Source: Candidatus Lutibacillus vidarii (lineage in GTDB: Bacteria > Actinomycetota > Actinomycetes > Actinomycetales > Dermatophilaceae). From it: a DNA stretch of 64,000 nt. The notes under the pieces were generated by a model, which saw only the letters and a list, made by a program, of their open reading frames with translations, was not told the origin of the DNA and made no database searches. The stretch lies in NCBI GenBank assembly GCA_016717165.1, contig JADKGA010000004.1:124001-188000 (forward strand). The letters run 5' to 3'. Shown here one piece after another: positions 48,252 to 56,025 of the stretch. Both the position numbers and the translations under genes were made by a program. Numbering within the stretch: the stretch's first letter is position 1; every line of letters starts with the position of its first letter.

Positions 48252-49214
48252 TCAGTGCGTGACCGGCGTGATGGGCGCCTCGCCCCGCAGGACGTTGAGG
48301 CAGTTCGCCGCCGCGAGCTCGGCCATCGCTGTCCGGGTCTCGACCGTCGCCGACCCCAGGTGCGGGAGCAGGACGACATTCTCCATCGACAGCAGCCCCG
48401 GGTGCACCGCGGGCTCGTTCTCGAAGACATCGAGCCCGGCACCGGCGATCTCCCCGGCCTCCAGCGCGGCCACGAGGGCGGCCTCGTCGATGATCGGCCC
48501 CCGGGCCGAGTTGACGACGAAGGCGGTGCGCTTCATCAGCGCGAACTGCTCGGTCGAGAGCAGGTGGTGTGTCGACGGCAGGTACGGGCAATGCAGCGAC
48601 ACGACGTCGGAGACCCTGAGCAGCTCGTCGAGGGTGACCTTGCGAGCGTCCAGCCCCTCCAGTGCGGCGGCCGGCGGGTCGTAGTCGTCGGCATACACGA
48701 CCGACATACCGAAGGCCTTTGCCCGGCGCGCCATGGCGACGCCGATCTGACCCATCCCGACGATGCCGACCGTCTTACCCTGCAGGCCCATGCCGAGGAG
48801 GTAGAACATCCCCCACTGCCAGGGGGTCTGGGAGCGGATGACCCGCTCGCCCTCGCCGAACCGGCGGGTCACCATGAGCATGAGCCCGAAGGCGGTGTCC
48901 GCGGTCGTCTCGGTGAGCACGCGCGGGGTGTTCGTCGCGACGACGCCCCGGGCCTCGCACGCGGGAACGTCAACATTGTTGTAGCCGACCGCGACATTCG
49001 CGACGACCTTGAGCTGCGGGCCGGCGGCGTCGAGGAACTCTGCGTCCACCTTCTCGGTCAACAGCGTGAGTATGCCGTCCGCGCCCTTGACCAGCTCGAG
49101 GCACTCGGCCCGGGAGATGCACTCCTCGTGCTCCCAGGCGATGACCTCGTGCTCGGCGCGCAGGGCGGCCAGGCCCTCGGCGGGGATCCGGTTGGTGACG
49201 ACGACCCTCGCCAT
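48252..49214 (-). CDS. D-2-hydroxyacid dehydrogenase (glyoxylate/hydroxypyruvate reductase-like)
   Basis: A 320-residue D-2-hydroxyacid dehydrogenase. The NAD-binding part has VGIVGMGQIGVAMARRAKAFGM (key part GMGQIG) near 150, and the catalytic set is Arg in NSARGPIIDE, Glu in DVFENEP and His in LLPHLGSAT. NVAVGYNNVDV is characteristic of glyoxylate reductase/GyaR-like enzymes. The likely reaction is reduction of glyoxylate or hydroxypyruvate with NAD(P)H. It lies 1 bp after the aminotransferase gene in the same direction, so they form an operon; the glycerate kinase gene faces it. Confidence 0.88.
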   Translation of the reverse strand: MARVVVTNRIPAEGLAALRAEHEVIAWEHEECISRAECLELVKGADGILTLLTEKVDAEFLDAAGPQLKVVANVAVGYNNVDVPACEARGVVATNTPRVLTETTADTAFGLMLMVTRRFGEGERVIRSQTPWQWGMFYLLGMGLQGKTVGIVGMGQIGVAMARRAKAFGMSVVYADDYDPPAAALEGLDARKVTLDELLRVSDVVSLHCPYLPSTHHLLSTEQFALMKRTAFVVNSARGPIIDEAALVAALEAGEIAGAGLDVFENEPAVHPGLLSMENVVLLPHLGSATVETRTAMAELAAANCLNVLRGEAPITPVTH

Positions 49215-49215
49215 G

Positions 49216-50406
49216 TCAGGCCTCGATCCAGGTCTTGAGCTTGCCCAGACCGTCACGGATCGCCGGCGCGGAGATGCCCGAGTAGGCGAACCGTGCGTAG
49301 AAGCGGTCCTCGCCCGGCTGCGGCCGGCCGAAGTGCAGCCGGGTGCAGAAGGACACGCCGGTGGCCTCGAGCGCCGCGCGGGCGAAGGTCGGCAGGTCGG
49401 AGTAGCCCTTGCGGGCCATGGCGTCGGTGACATCCGGGAAGAGGTAGAAGGTGGCATTCGGTTTGGCAACCGAGAACCCGGCGATCGCGTTGAGCGCCTC
49501 GTGCGCGGCATCGCGGCGGCGCTGGAGCTCCTCGCGGATCGGGGCGGCACCGGAGTCGTCATGCAGCCCGGCGACGCCGGCCCACTGGACGAAGTGCGTC
49601 GTGCACGACTCGTCGTTGGTGTTGAGCTTGCTGAGGACGTCGGCGATCTCCTGGGGAGCGGCGGCGCAGCCGAGCCGCCAGCCGGTCATCGCGAACTTCT
49701 TGCTGAAGGTGTAGAGGATCGTCGTCCGCTCGGCCATGCCGTCGATCGAGGCGATCGAGCTCGACGTGCCGCTGTAGCGCATCTCGAAGTAGGCCTCGTC
49801 GGCCAGCACCTGCAGGTCGTGCTGCTGGGCCAGCTCGGCGATTGCGGCCATCTCCTCGGGGGTGGACTCCGCGGAGATCGGGTTCTGCAGGTTGTTGTAG
49901 ATGATCGCCCTGGTCCGCGGGGTGATGAGCGAGCGGACCTGGTCGAGGTCGATCGCGAAGCCGCTGTCGGTCGGGATGTACCGGTAGGACGTGGCGACTC
50001 CACCGTGGTACTCGATCTGGCTCTCGTAGATCGGGTAGCCGGGGTTCGGGTAGAGCACCTCGTCGCCGGGGTTCATGATCGTCTGGATCCACTTGCCGAT
50101 GACCGGCTTGCCGCCGGGCTGGACGACGATCTGCGAGGGGGCGATGGTCATCCCGCGCCGCCCGCCGATGTCGTCGGCGAGGGCCTCACGCAGCTGCGGT
50201 ATGCCGGCCCCAGGGCAGTACCCCGTCTTGCCATCGGCGATGGCGGCGTTCATCGCCTCGACGATATTGCCCGGAGTGGGCAGGTCGATGTCGCCGAGGT
50301 GGAAGGGATAGATCGTGTGGCCGTGTGCGCCCCAGGCCGCGGCAGCCGCCGACACGGCGAACGCGGTCTCCGTCCCGAGTCGTTCCAGACGCTGAGCCAG
50401 TGCCAT
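49216..50406 (-). CDS. PLP-dependent aminotransferase, class I/II
   Basis: A 396-residue fold-type I aminotransferase. Motifs are YCPGAGIPQLREALAD, VVQPGGKPVIG, NPGYPIYES, IIYNNLQNPIS (Asn for PLP), VLADEAYFEM (Asp), TFSKKFAMTGWRLG (Schiff-base Lys) and FYARFAYSG (Arg for the substrate carboxylate). The substrate is unknown; the dehydrogenase gene directly downstream suggests amino acid/glyoxylate or hydroxypyruvate exchange. AAAGGAC lies about 9 nt before the ATG. About 180 bp separate it from the next gene upstream. Confidence 0.88.
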   Translation of the reverse strand: MALAQRLERLGTETAFAVSAAAAAWGAHGHTIYPFHLGDIDLPTPGNIVEAMNAAIADGKTGYCPGAGIPQLREALADDIGGRRGMTIAPSQIVVQPGGKPVIGKWIQTIMNPGDEVLYPNPGYPIYESQIEYHGGVATSYRYIPTDSGFAIDLDQVRSLITPRTRAIIYNNLQNPISAESTPEEMAAIAELAQQHDLQVLADEAYFEMRYSGTSSSIASIDGMAERTTILYTFSKKFAMTGWRLGCAAAPQEIADVLSKLNTNDESCTTHFVQWAGVAGLHDDSGAAPIREELQRRRDAAHEALNAIAGFSVAKPNATFYLFPDVTDAMARKGYSDLPTFARAALEATGVSFCTRLHFGRPQPGEDRFYARFAYSGISAPAIRDGLGKLKTWIEA

Positions 50407-50589
50407 CGGAGAGGTCCTTTCGACGTCCCGCGACGCCGACAGACCCCCGGCTCGGACGCGCAGGGGCTGAGGTCGACGTCGACCATCCGCGGCGGTCGCC
50501 GCGTGGGACCACCCTACGACCAGGGTGCCGGCACGGAAACGTCCGATGGTCCCGACTGCAGCGACCGAGGTGTCGGTTGCCCGGGTCGG

Positions 50590-51330
50590 TCAGCGCCGTA
50601 CCGTCAGATAGACCGACTCCGCGGTGTAGAAGGCGACATACCCCAGCGAGATCGCGACGAGAACCGGGCTGGGCGAGGGCAGCTGGGCGACAATCGCCGC
50701 CCAGGCGAGGAGCCAGATACTGGCGCCGGCCATGTTCGTCCGCCACAGCGTCACGGTGCGCGAGGGGTAGACATAGCGGACCGGCACGAAGACGAGCACG
50801 GCGCACCCGACGATGAGCACCGACGTGGCGACGGGCCCGAGCTTGAGCACGACGACATAGAAGGCCAGGGCGTTCCAGTACGACGGGAAGCCGAGGAAGT
50901 AATGGTCCTCGGTCTTCGCGTCGGCCCTGCTGAACTGGTAGGACGACGCGAGCAGCGGGAGGCAGGCGACCACCCAGCCGGGCCAGCCGGCCGGGAGGAA
51001 ACCGCCGATCCACAGCAGGACCACCGGCGCGAAGCAGTAGGTGAGGTAGTCGACGATATTGTCCAGCAGTGCGCCGTCGAAGCCCGGCGTGGCCTCCTTG
51101 ACCCGGAACTTCCGGGCGAGGAAGCCATCGGTCCCGTCGATGATCATGGCGACGAGGAAGAGCCACAGCGCCGCACTGACCTCTCGCTGGACGGCGGCGA
51201 CGACCATGAGGAAGGCGAGGACCGACCCGGTGGCGGTGTAGACGTGGACCGCGATCGCCGGCCCCCGGGGCGGGCGCGCGGCGTCGGTCACGGCCGCGGC
51301 CTGCGCGTGGGGCGAGCCTTGGTTCGTCAT
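50590..51330 (-). CDS. CDP-alcohol phosphatidyltransferase, phosphatidylcholine-synthase-like
   Basis: A 246-residue membrane protein with about eight hydrophobic segments and the CDP-alcohol phosphotransferase motif DGTDGFLARKF...GFDGALLDNIVDY (Asp residues at the expected places). The long form with GALLDNIVDYLTYCFAPV is typical of phosphatidylcholine synthase (Pcs), which joins CDP-diacylglycerol and choline. LPLLASSYQFSRADAKTEDHYFLGFPSYWN (key part FSRADAKTEDHYFLGFPSYWN, shortened: AKTEDHYFLGFPSYWN) is also family-typical. Phosphatidylcholine is uncommon in this group of bacteria. A different alcohol acceptor is possible. Confidence 0.78.
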   Translation of the reverse strand: MTNQGSPHAQAAAVTDAARPPRGPAIAVHVYTATGSVLAFLMVVAAVQREVSAALWLFLVAMIIDGTDGFLARKFRVKEATPGFDGALLDNIVDYLTYCFAPVVLLWIGGFLPAGWPGWVVACLPLLASSYQFSRADAKTEDHYFLGFPSYWNALAFYVVVLKLGPVATSVLIVGCAVLVFVPVRYVYPSRTVTLWRTNMAGASIWLLAWAAIVAQLPSPSPVLVAISLGYVAFYTAESVYLTVRR

Positions 51331-51582
51331 ACCAGTCCTCGGGTCGAAGATCCGAGCCGGTCGACCCCGCGCGGACGGACAACCGGACCAGTATGGCGCG
51401 ACCGCAGCCGACATCGCACGGAATGGACGTTCACGGCTGGCCGGCCGGCCACACGCTCAGGTGCCTGCACGAGGGTCGCGTCGGCACCGAATACCCTTGG
51501 GGGGCGCAGGGCGGCCCAGCACGGTTGGGCCACCCTGACCGTTCCAGGTCACCAGGCATGGGTATCCGCGCCGACGGTGCTC
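51331..51582. other. Divergent intergenic region before the HTH pair
   Basis: About 250 bp without a gene, between the divergent Pcs-like and HTH genes. It contains the 14-bp palindrome TGGCCGGCCGGCCA at 51438-51451. Promoters for both sides must lie here. Confidence 0.4.
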
Positions 51583-52515
51583 GTGACGACTTCGACGGGG
51601 GTGGGCGTGGCCGGCTCGGCAACCTTTGCGGCAACGCTGGCCGCCGCGGTCAAGGCCCGCGGCTTGGGTCTGGAGCGGCTCAGGCACCACCTCGCCCGAG
51701 CCGAGTGCAGCGTGAGCGTGGCGACCCTGAGCTCCTGGCAGAGCGGCACCGCACTGCCGACGAGCCCCCGGTCGATGGCCACGGTTGCCGAGCTCGAGCG
51801 CGTCCTCCTCCTTCCACCTGGTGCTCTCGTCCAGTGCGTCGAGCTCGACCTGGCCGACCGGCGCAGTCTCGACCAGGCCGCGGTCGTCGGCTCCGCGCTG
51901 ATGCCGGCCGGGCTCCTCGACGAGGTCAGGGCGGCGTGGGGTCATCCGCCGACGGTCTCGGTCGCGGCCATCTCGGTGCACGACATCATCCTGGTCGGCT
52001 CAGGCGCCCAGCAGACCGAGCTCTCCTCCCGGGTCATGCTTCGCGCGCTCACCTCGGGAACCGACCGGGTCCTCGTGGGCTTCGACGTCCGCGCCTCCGA
52101 GGGCGGGGTGGTCGTCGGAACGAGTCACTGCACGGTGAGCCGGCAGATCCACGACCACGACGTCGGCGCCCTCGTCGCCGAGCTCGTCTTTCCCCACCCT
52201 CTCGAGGCCGGCGAACTGACCCTCATCGAGTACGCCCTCACCCATGGTCCGGGTCCGGACTCCAACCGCCTCGAACGGGTCGTCGCCGGCCCGCTGCATG
52301 AGCTCGTCCTCGGCGTCCAGTTCACCGACCCCGCGCCGGCCACTGTCGCCCTGGGGTATCGACCCGCCCGGACGGTGGCGGACCCACCGGCCCGGACCAG
52401 CACGCTCGAGACCGTTCATGGCGCCGCCCAGTATGTCCTCCTCGAACCACCCGATGGCGTCTACGGCCTCTACTGGCCAGCGTCGGGCCGCACTGGCAGG
52501 GGGCGCGATGAGTGA
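51583..52515 (+). CDS. Putative HTH-domain regulator, first of a paralogous pair
   Basis: A 310-residue protein. The N-terminal 75 residues look like an XRE-type helix-turn-helix: FAATLAAAVKARGLGLERLR, then TLSSWQSGTALPTSPRSM, then LERVLLLPPGAL. The remaining 230 residues have alternating strands and no domain I recognise. The next gene encodes a protein with the same order and clear similarity (SYWQSG, VxFPHPLEAGE/VLPHPLQSGE). The start is uncertain: GTG 51583 gives an N-terminus of similar length to the partner. The two genes overlap by 8 bp. It is probably a DNA-binding sensor, but no ligand or operator can be assigned. Confidence 0.6.
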   Translation: MTTSTGVGVAGSATFAATLAAAVKARGLGLERLRHHLARAECSVSVATLSSWQSGTALPTSPRSMATVAELERVLLLPPGALVQCVELDLADRRSLDQAAVVGSALMPAGLLDEVRAAWGHPPTVSVAAISVHDIILVGSGAQQTELSSRVMLRALTSGTDRVLVGFDVRASEGGVVVGTSHCTVSRQIHDHDVGALVAELVFPHPLEAGELTLIEYALTHGPGPDSNRLERVVAGPLHELVLGVQFTDPAPATVALGYRPARTVADPPARTSTLETVHGAAQYVLLEPPDGVYGLYWPASGRTGRGRDE

Positions 52516-53401
52516 CGAGAACGCCGGCTCAGCCTCCGCGAGCTTTGCGCAAGCGCTCTCCCACGCGGTGGCCGAGCGCGGCCTCAGCCTGGAGGAGGTC
52601 CGCCGCGCCCTGGACCGCGTGGGATATGGCGTGACGACGACGACCCTCAGCTACTGGCAGTCGGGTCGCTCGATGCCGCGACGGGCCGACTCGATCCGCG
52701 CGGTCGTCGCCCTCGAGCACATCCTCGGCACCCCTGCAGGGGTCCTCACCGCGGGTCTGGATCCCACCCGGACCGCCCACGTGCTCCGGCGTCTCCCTGC
52801 AGTCGGGCTGGCTGCCCGGGTCCCTCAGCTGCTCGAGCGGCTCTTCGAGGAGCTGTCGTTGCCGCTGGTCCAGGACTTCGTCGTCGGGAGTATCCACGAC
52901 ACCTTGACGCTCCACGACGGTGGTCGCTCCGGCGTTCAGCGCACCCGGTCGGTGCTGCAGGCGAGCGCCGACGGCCTCCGCGTCATACCTGGCTTCTTCC
53001 AGGAGACCAGGGCGGGGACCAGGCCCCCACACCTGCTCGCCGGCCGCGGGTGCACGATCGGGGCGAGCCGGGTCCTCGTCGAGGAGGCGTTGATCGTTGC
53101 CGAGGTGGTGCTACCGCATCCACTCCAGTCCGGCGAGTGCGCGATGTTCGAGGTCGAGGTGGTCTGGCAGCGCGGTGACGAACCGATCCTCGAGCACAGC
53201 CGCAGCTCGCAGTACAGCATCCAGGCGCTCCACCTCGGCGTGGACTTCGACGGCCCGGCGCCGGCCGACGTGGAGTACCGGTGGCGGCCGGGCCCGGACT
53301 CCGCCTTCCAGACTGTCCGCCGCGTCCCCGTCATCGATGGCGGCGTCCAGGTGTGCGTGGCCCGGACCCTCGTCGGCGAGCACGGTCTGGTCTGGGAGTA
53401 G
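52508..53401 (+). CDS. Putative HTH-domain regulator, second of a paralogous pair
   Basis: A 297-residue paralogue of the preceding protein. The HTH-like N-terminus has FAQALSHAVAERGLSLEEVR, TLSYWQSGRSMPRRADS and LEHILGTPAGVL; the C-terminal part again is strand-rich, with EVVLPHPLQSGECAMFEVEV (key part VVLPHPLQSGE), repeated in the partner. AGGGGG lies just before the ATG, which overlaps the upstream gene by 8 bp, so the pair is coupled and may act as a heterodimer. No known effector domain was recognised. Confidence 0.65.
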   Translation: MSDENAGSASASFAQALSHAVAERGLSLEEVRRALDRVGYGVTTTTLSYWQSGRSMPRRADSIRAVVALEHILGTPAGVLTAGLDPTRTAHVLRRLPAVGLAARVPQLLERLFEELSLPLVQDFVVGSIHDTLTLHDGGRSGVQRTRSVLQASADGLRVIPGFFQETRAGTRPPHLLAGRGCTIGASRVLVEEALIVAEVVLPHPLQSGECAMFEVEVVWQRGDEPILEHSRSSQYSIQALHLGVDFDGPAPADVEYRWRPGPDSAFQTVRRVPVIDGGVQVCVARTLVGEHGLVWE

Positions 53402-53806
53402 CCGGAGGCGACGGGCACCCCTCTGGTGCCCTGGCGCCCTGGCGCGCTGGCGCGCTGGCGCGCTGGCGACAGCCCACCTCGTCGGGCACCCGCGGGTCCC
53501 GCCGAGCCGAGGCGTCACTCGGCACGGCGGTCTCCTGGGCGACCTGCGGGGCCCGACGAGCCGGGATTTCTCCCACCCGGGCCCGCCGCGCGAGGGTGAT
53601 CCGAGGGCGGCCTGCTCGGGGACACGGCCACCCACCCCGGGTCAGGACCGGAGGGTGTCGATCACTCGCAGCGTTCCACGCCCGAGCCCCACCAGCATGA
53701 CGGGTCCGCGCCGGGACCACATGTCCCCCGAAGGTGGGACACGACCGGCCCAGACCGCGAGCGGAGTCCCTTGTGCGTCGGTCCGGTCCGCGGCAAGGCT
53801 GGACGT
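53402..53806. other. 405-bp intergenic region with 8-bp tandem repeat
   Basis: No credible gene is seen. Near the left end lies an 8-bp tandem repeat (53423-53470). The rest is GC-rich and has open frames on the minus strand without family matches. The promoter of the response-regulator gene at 53807 must lie near its right end. Confidence 0.5.
53423..53470. repeat. 8-bp tandem repeat CTGGCGCG (about six units)
   Basis: Six consecutive units read CTGGTGCC, CTGGCGCC, CTGGCGCG, CTGGCGCG, CTGGCGCG, CTGGCGAC. The repeat starts 22 bp after the stop codon of the second HTH gene. The count is likely to vary by slippage. Confidence 0.9.
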
Positions 53807-54433
53807 ATGACGCCTCCGCGGATCCGGGTGGGTGCCATCGACGACCACCCGGCCGTCCTCAAGGGTGTGATCGCCGAGCTCGGTGACCTCCCGCAGGCCC
53901 AGGTATGCCTCCATGCCCGCAGCGTCGCGGAGTTCCTCGCCGCCGGGGACGAGGTGGATGTCGTCCTCCTCGACGTCCAGCTCGGCGACGGCACCGATGT
54001 CGCGGACAACGTCCTGGCCCTGGTCGCCACCGGCGCCACCGTGCTCCTCTTCACCCAGGAGCACCGCCCCGCGCCGATCGTTCGGGCGCTGCGTGCCGGA
54101 GCCGCGGGGATCGTCGGCAAGCACGAACCGCTCGACGTCCTCGTCGACGCGATCGTCCAGGTCGCGGCCGGCGAGCCGCTGGTGAACCCCGAGTGGGCCG
54201 CCGTCGCCGAAGGCGACCCCGAGCTCGCGCCGCGCGAGGCCGAGGCGGTGCGGCTCTACGCGGCGGGCCTGCCGCTGAAGTCGGTGGCGCGGCGGATGGC
54301 GCTGTCCCACGAGACGGTCAAGGAGTACCTCCTGCGCGCCCGCCGCAAGTACGCCGCCGCAGGTCGCCCGGCCCAGACGAAGACCGACCTCTTCCGTCGA
54401 GCCGTCGAGGATGGCTACCTCGAGGCTCCCTGA
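53807..54433 (+). CDS. Orphan response regulator, receiver + HTH (LuxR/NarL-like)
   Basis: A 208-residue protein. The receiver has acidic residues in AIDDHPAVLKG, the phosphorylatable Asp in VVLLDVQLGDG (about 55), and GIVGKHEP with the conserved Lys. The output domain from about 140 (LAPREAEAVRLYAAGLPLKSVARRM, key part REAEAVRLYAAGL) ends in an HTH with SHETVKEYLLRARRKY. It is LuxR-like but longer in its recognition part than usual. No kinase gene is adjacent. Its end overlaps the convergent regulator gene by 19 bp. Confidence 0.85.
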   Translation: MTPPRIRVGAIDDHPAVLKGVIAELGDLPQAQVCLHARSVAEFLAAGDEVDVVLLDVQLGDGTDVADNVLALVATGATVLLFTQEHRPAPIVRALRAGAAGIVGKHEPLDVLVDAIVQVAAGEPLVNPEWAAVAEGDPELAPREAEAVRLYAAGLPLKSVARRMALSHETVKEYLLRARRKYAAAGRPAQTKTDLFRRAVEDGYLEAP

Positions 54434-55224
54434 CCAGACAGGCGCAGCACACAGCCGGCCGGGTCGGCGAACGGATGCAGGGTCGCCTCGGGTGGCCCGC
54501 CGAGGGTCTCGAGGATGCCCTGCACCATCCCCTCATGGACCGCGCAGACGACAGTGGTATGCCGGATCGCGACGTCGAGCACCGGACAGGCCCGCAGGAC
54601 GATCTCGTCTCGGTCGTCCAGCAGCTCCCTGGGGCCGGCCGGCTGGGGCGCGGGTGGGCCAGGTCGCCTGGACCCGACGGGTTCAGGGTCGAAACCGAGC
54701 CGGTCGAGCATCCGGAGCAGCGCCGTTCTGGGACGGATCGGCCGTGATCGGATCGGGCCTGGGGAAACGGCGCTCGCTTGTGCGTGGTCGTCCTCCGCAC
54801 CGCCGACGCGCCGGCCCCAAGAGCGTCCCGCGCCCAGGGCGGCCGGCCGCGTATCGCCAGCCGATACCTCCAGGTGCTCGGCAAGAGCGGAGACCAGTCC
54901 GACATACGAAAAAGGGCTTGTCATCCCCTCGGCGAAGGCGGAGCGGTACCGGTGAGCGGGCCGCCCCCGGCCGTGGGGGGCGGCCAGGTCGCGGACCGCG
55001 AAACCCCTCGCGACGAGCGAGTCGAGGTGCTCCCGGACGGTGTTCGGGTGCTGGTGCAGTGCCGCGGACAGATCAGCGACGGTCATCGGCATACCGCTGG
55101 TGCGAAGCACGTCGAGCACGCTCGCCTGCGCCGCCGAGCGCAGGACAAGGGCCGGGCCACCGGGGCGCGGTCCGCGCCCCGGAACGGGCCACCCGGGGGT
55201 GGGCTCGCGCGGGATGTTATCCAC
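54415..55224 (-). CDS. Winged-helix (ArsR/MarR-like) transcriptional regulator
   Basis: A 269-residue protein with an N-terminal winged helix: VLDVLRTSGMPMTVADLSAAL, HPNTVREHLDSLVARGF, and a wing in APHGRGRPAHRYR. The C-terminal part has a few conserved-looking Cys and His (LRACPVLDVAIRH, TVVCAVHEGM) that could bind a ligand or metal, as in SufR/ArsR-like regulators with a C-terminal sensor. GTG 55224 is the best start, but it lacks a ribosome binding site, so the transcript may be leaderless. It diverges from the small antitoxin-like gene, with a possible operator between. Confidence 0.75.
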   Translation of the reverse strand: MDNIPREPTPGWPVPGRGPRPGGPALVLRSAAQASVLDVLRTSGMPMTVADLSAALHQHPNTVREHLDSLVARGFAVRDLAAPHGRGRPAHRYRSAFAEGMTSPFSYVGLVSALAEHLEVSAGDTRPAALGAGRSWGRRVGGAEDDHAQASAVSPGPIRSRPIRPRTALLRMLDRLGFDPEPVGSRRPGPPAPQPAGPRELLDDRDEIVLRACPVLDVAIRHTTVVCAVHEGMVQGILETLGGPPEATLHPFADPAGCVLRLSGQGASR

Positions 55225-55227
55225 GGA

Positions 55228-55294
55228 AGACAACGTACTATTTTCCGACGCGGCCGAGGGACCCGGAACACCCAAGCGGGGCGGCACGTTGTCT
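55228..55294. promoter_or_regulatory. Inverted 9-nt repeat in divergent promoter (candidate operator pair)
   Basis: AGACAACGT (55228-55236) and its complement ACGTTGTCT (55286-55294) are perfect inverted copies 49 nt apart. The first lies directly upstream of the winged-helix gene; both lie before the small gene at 55343. They could be the sites of the divergently encoded regulator. Confidence 0.4.
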
Positions 55295-55342
55295 CGCGTG
55301 GCTACATGCCACACCGAACACCTTTGGAAGGACAGGCCCCCC

Positions 55343-55711
55343 ATGGCCAACACCGACAAGCTCAAGAAGACCATCGAGGACCTCGACCTCCAGCGCACCG
55401 CCGACCAGCTCGCCCAGCTGGCCCAGCAGGCCGAGCAGACCGCACGACAGGCGGTCGCCAAGGCCGGTGAGCTCACCCACGCCAACCGTGACAAGGTCGA
55501 CGGTGTCATCGAGAAGGTGTCCGAGGCGATCGACCTGCTGACCAAGGGGAAGGCGGCCCCGCACCTGGCCAAGGCCAAGGCCCAGGTGGCCAAGGGTATC
55601 GACATGCTCGAGGAGCAGCGTCCGCAGACCCGGCAGCGCCCCACGACCCCGCCGCCGCCACCGAGCGCGGCGTCCGCCCCTGCTGACGAGGACGCCCCAA
55701 CGACCGACTGA
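55343..55711 (+). CDS. Small MT0933-antitoxin-like protein
   Basis: A 122-residue hydrophilic helical protein (KKTIEDLDLQRTADQLAQ..., HANRDKVDGVIEKVSEAIDLL, KAKAQVAKGIDML) with a Pro/Ala/Thr-rich tail. The DKVD..I.K..E..DLLTKGK..PHL.KAK pattern resembles the MT0933/Rv0909-type antitoxin domain (long helices with repeated Asp-Lys). No toxin gene is beside it, so this may be a stress or structural protein instead. GGAAGGAC precedes the ATG. It diverges from the winged-helix regulator and may be its target. Confidence 0.55.
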   Translation: MANTDKLKKTIEDLDLQRTADQLAQLAQQAEQTARQAVAKAGELTHANRDKVDGVIEKVSEAIDLLTKGKAAPHLAKAKAQVAKGIDMLEEQRPQTRQRPTTPPPPPSAASAPADEDAPTTD

Positions 55712-55765
55712 TCGGCTGTCCGGCTGGGCCGGGACTCCACTGGCGTCCGACCTGTCCCCGAACGA

Positions 55766-55835
55766 AGGTCGAGTCCTGGCCCGGAGGGTCTGGCCAGGAC
55801 TCGACCTCGGTCGGTACAACCCCGACTACCGACCG
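55766..55835. terminator. Pair of hairpins between convergent genes
   Basis: GGTCGAGTCCTGGCC (55767-55781) pairs perfectly with 55792-55806 around a 10-nt loop; one more A-T pair extends it. Immediately after, CGGTCGGTA (55808-55816) pairs with 55827-55835. They probably end transcription from one or both convergent genes; U-tracts are poor. Confidence 0.6.
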
Positions 55836-55983
55836 AACGTTCGTGCTGCGGGCGTCCCCTACCACAACACTCATCGAGCGGCCCCCGACGTGGCGGCCCT
55901 GACGCCCGTGCCAGCCAACCCGATGTACCCCAAGTGTGCGGTCCCGAGCGACCCGAGTCTGGCGTGTGCGCCCCCAAGTGTGC

Positions 55984-56001
55984 GGTGGTGTGCACACCAC
56001 C
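55984..56001. repeat. 18-bp perfect palindrome
   Basis: GGTGGTGTGCACACCACC is self-complementary. It lies 24 bp beyond the end of the histidine kinase gene. It could be a protein-binding site or part of a terminator structure. Confidence 0.8.
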
Positions 56002-56025
56002 ATGGGCGCCCGGCGGCGATAACGC

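Larger units (their letters stand above)
55712..56025. other. 314-bp convergent intergenic region with several dyads
   Basis: No gene is seen. It contains two successive hairpins (55766-55807 and 55808-55835), a direct repeat CCCCAAGTGTGCGGT (two copies, near 55928 and 55972) and an 18-bp perfect palindrome at 55984-56001. Confidence 0.6.

Noticed and set aside
49009..51580. Open + strand extension upstream of the first HTH gene
   Set aside because: It is the antisense of the dehydrogenase, aminotransferase and Pcs-like genes. The HTH protein needs only the part after 51583.
53111..54310. Minus-strand open frames over the second HTH gene and the orphan response regulator
   Set aside because: They are antisense shadows; the receiver and HTH motifs read on the + strand.
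55225..55995. Longer N-terminus for the winged-helix regulator
   Set aside because: The added part runs antisense to the small antitoxin-like gene, which has a good ribosome binding site, and adds no conserved sequence.
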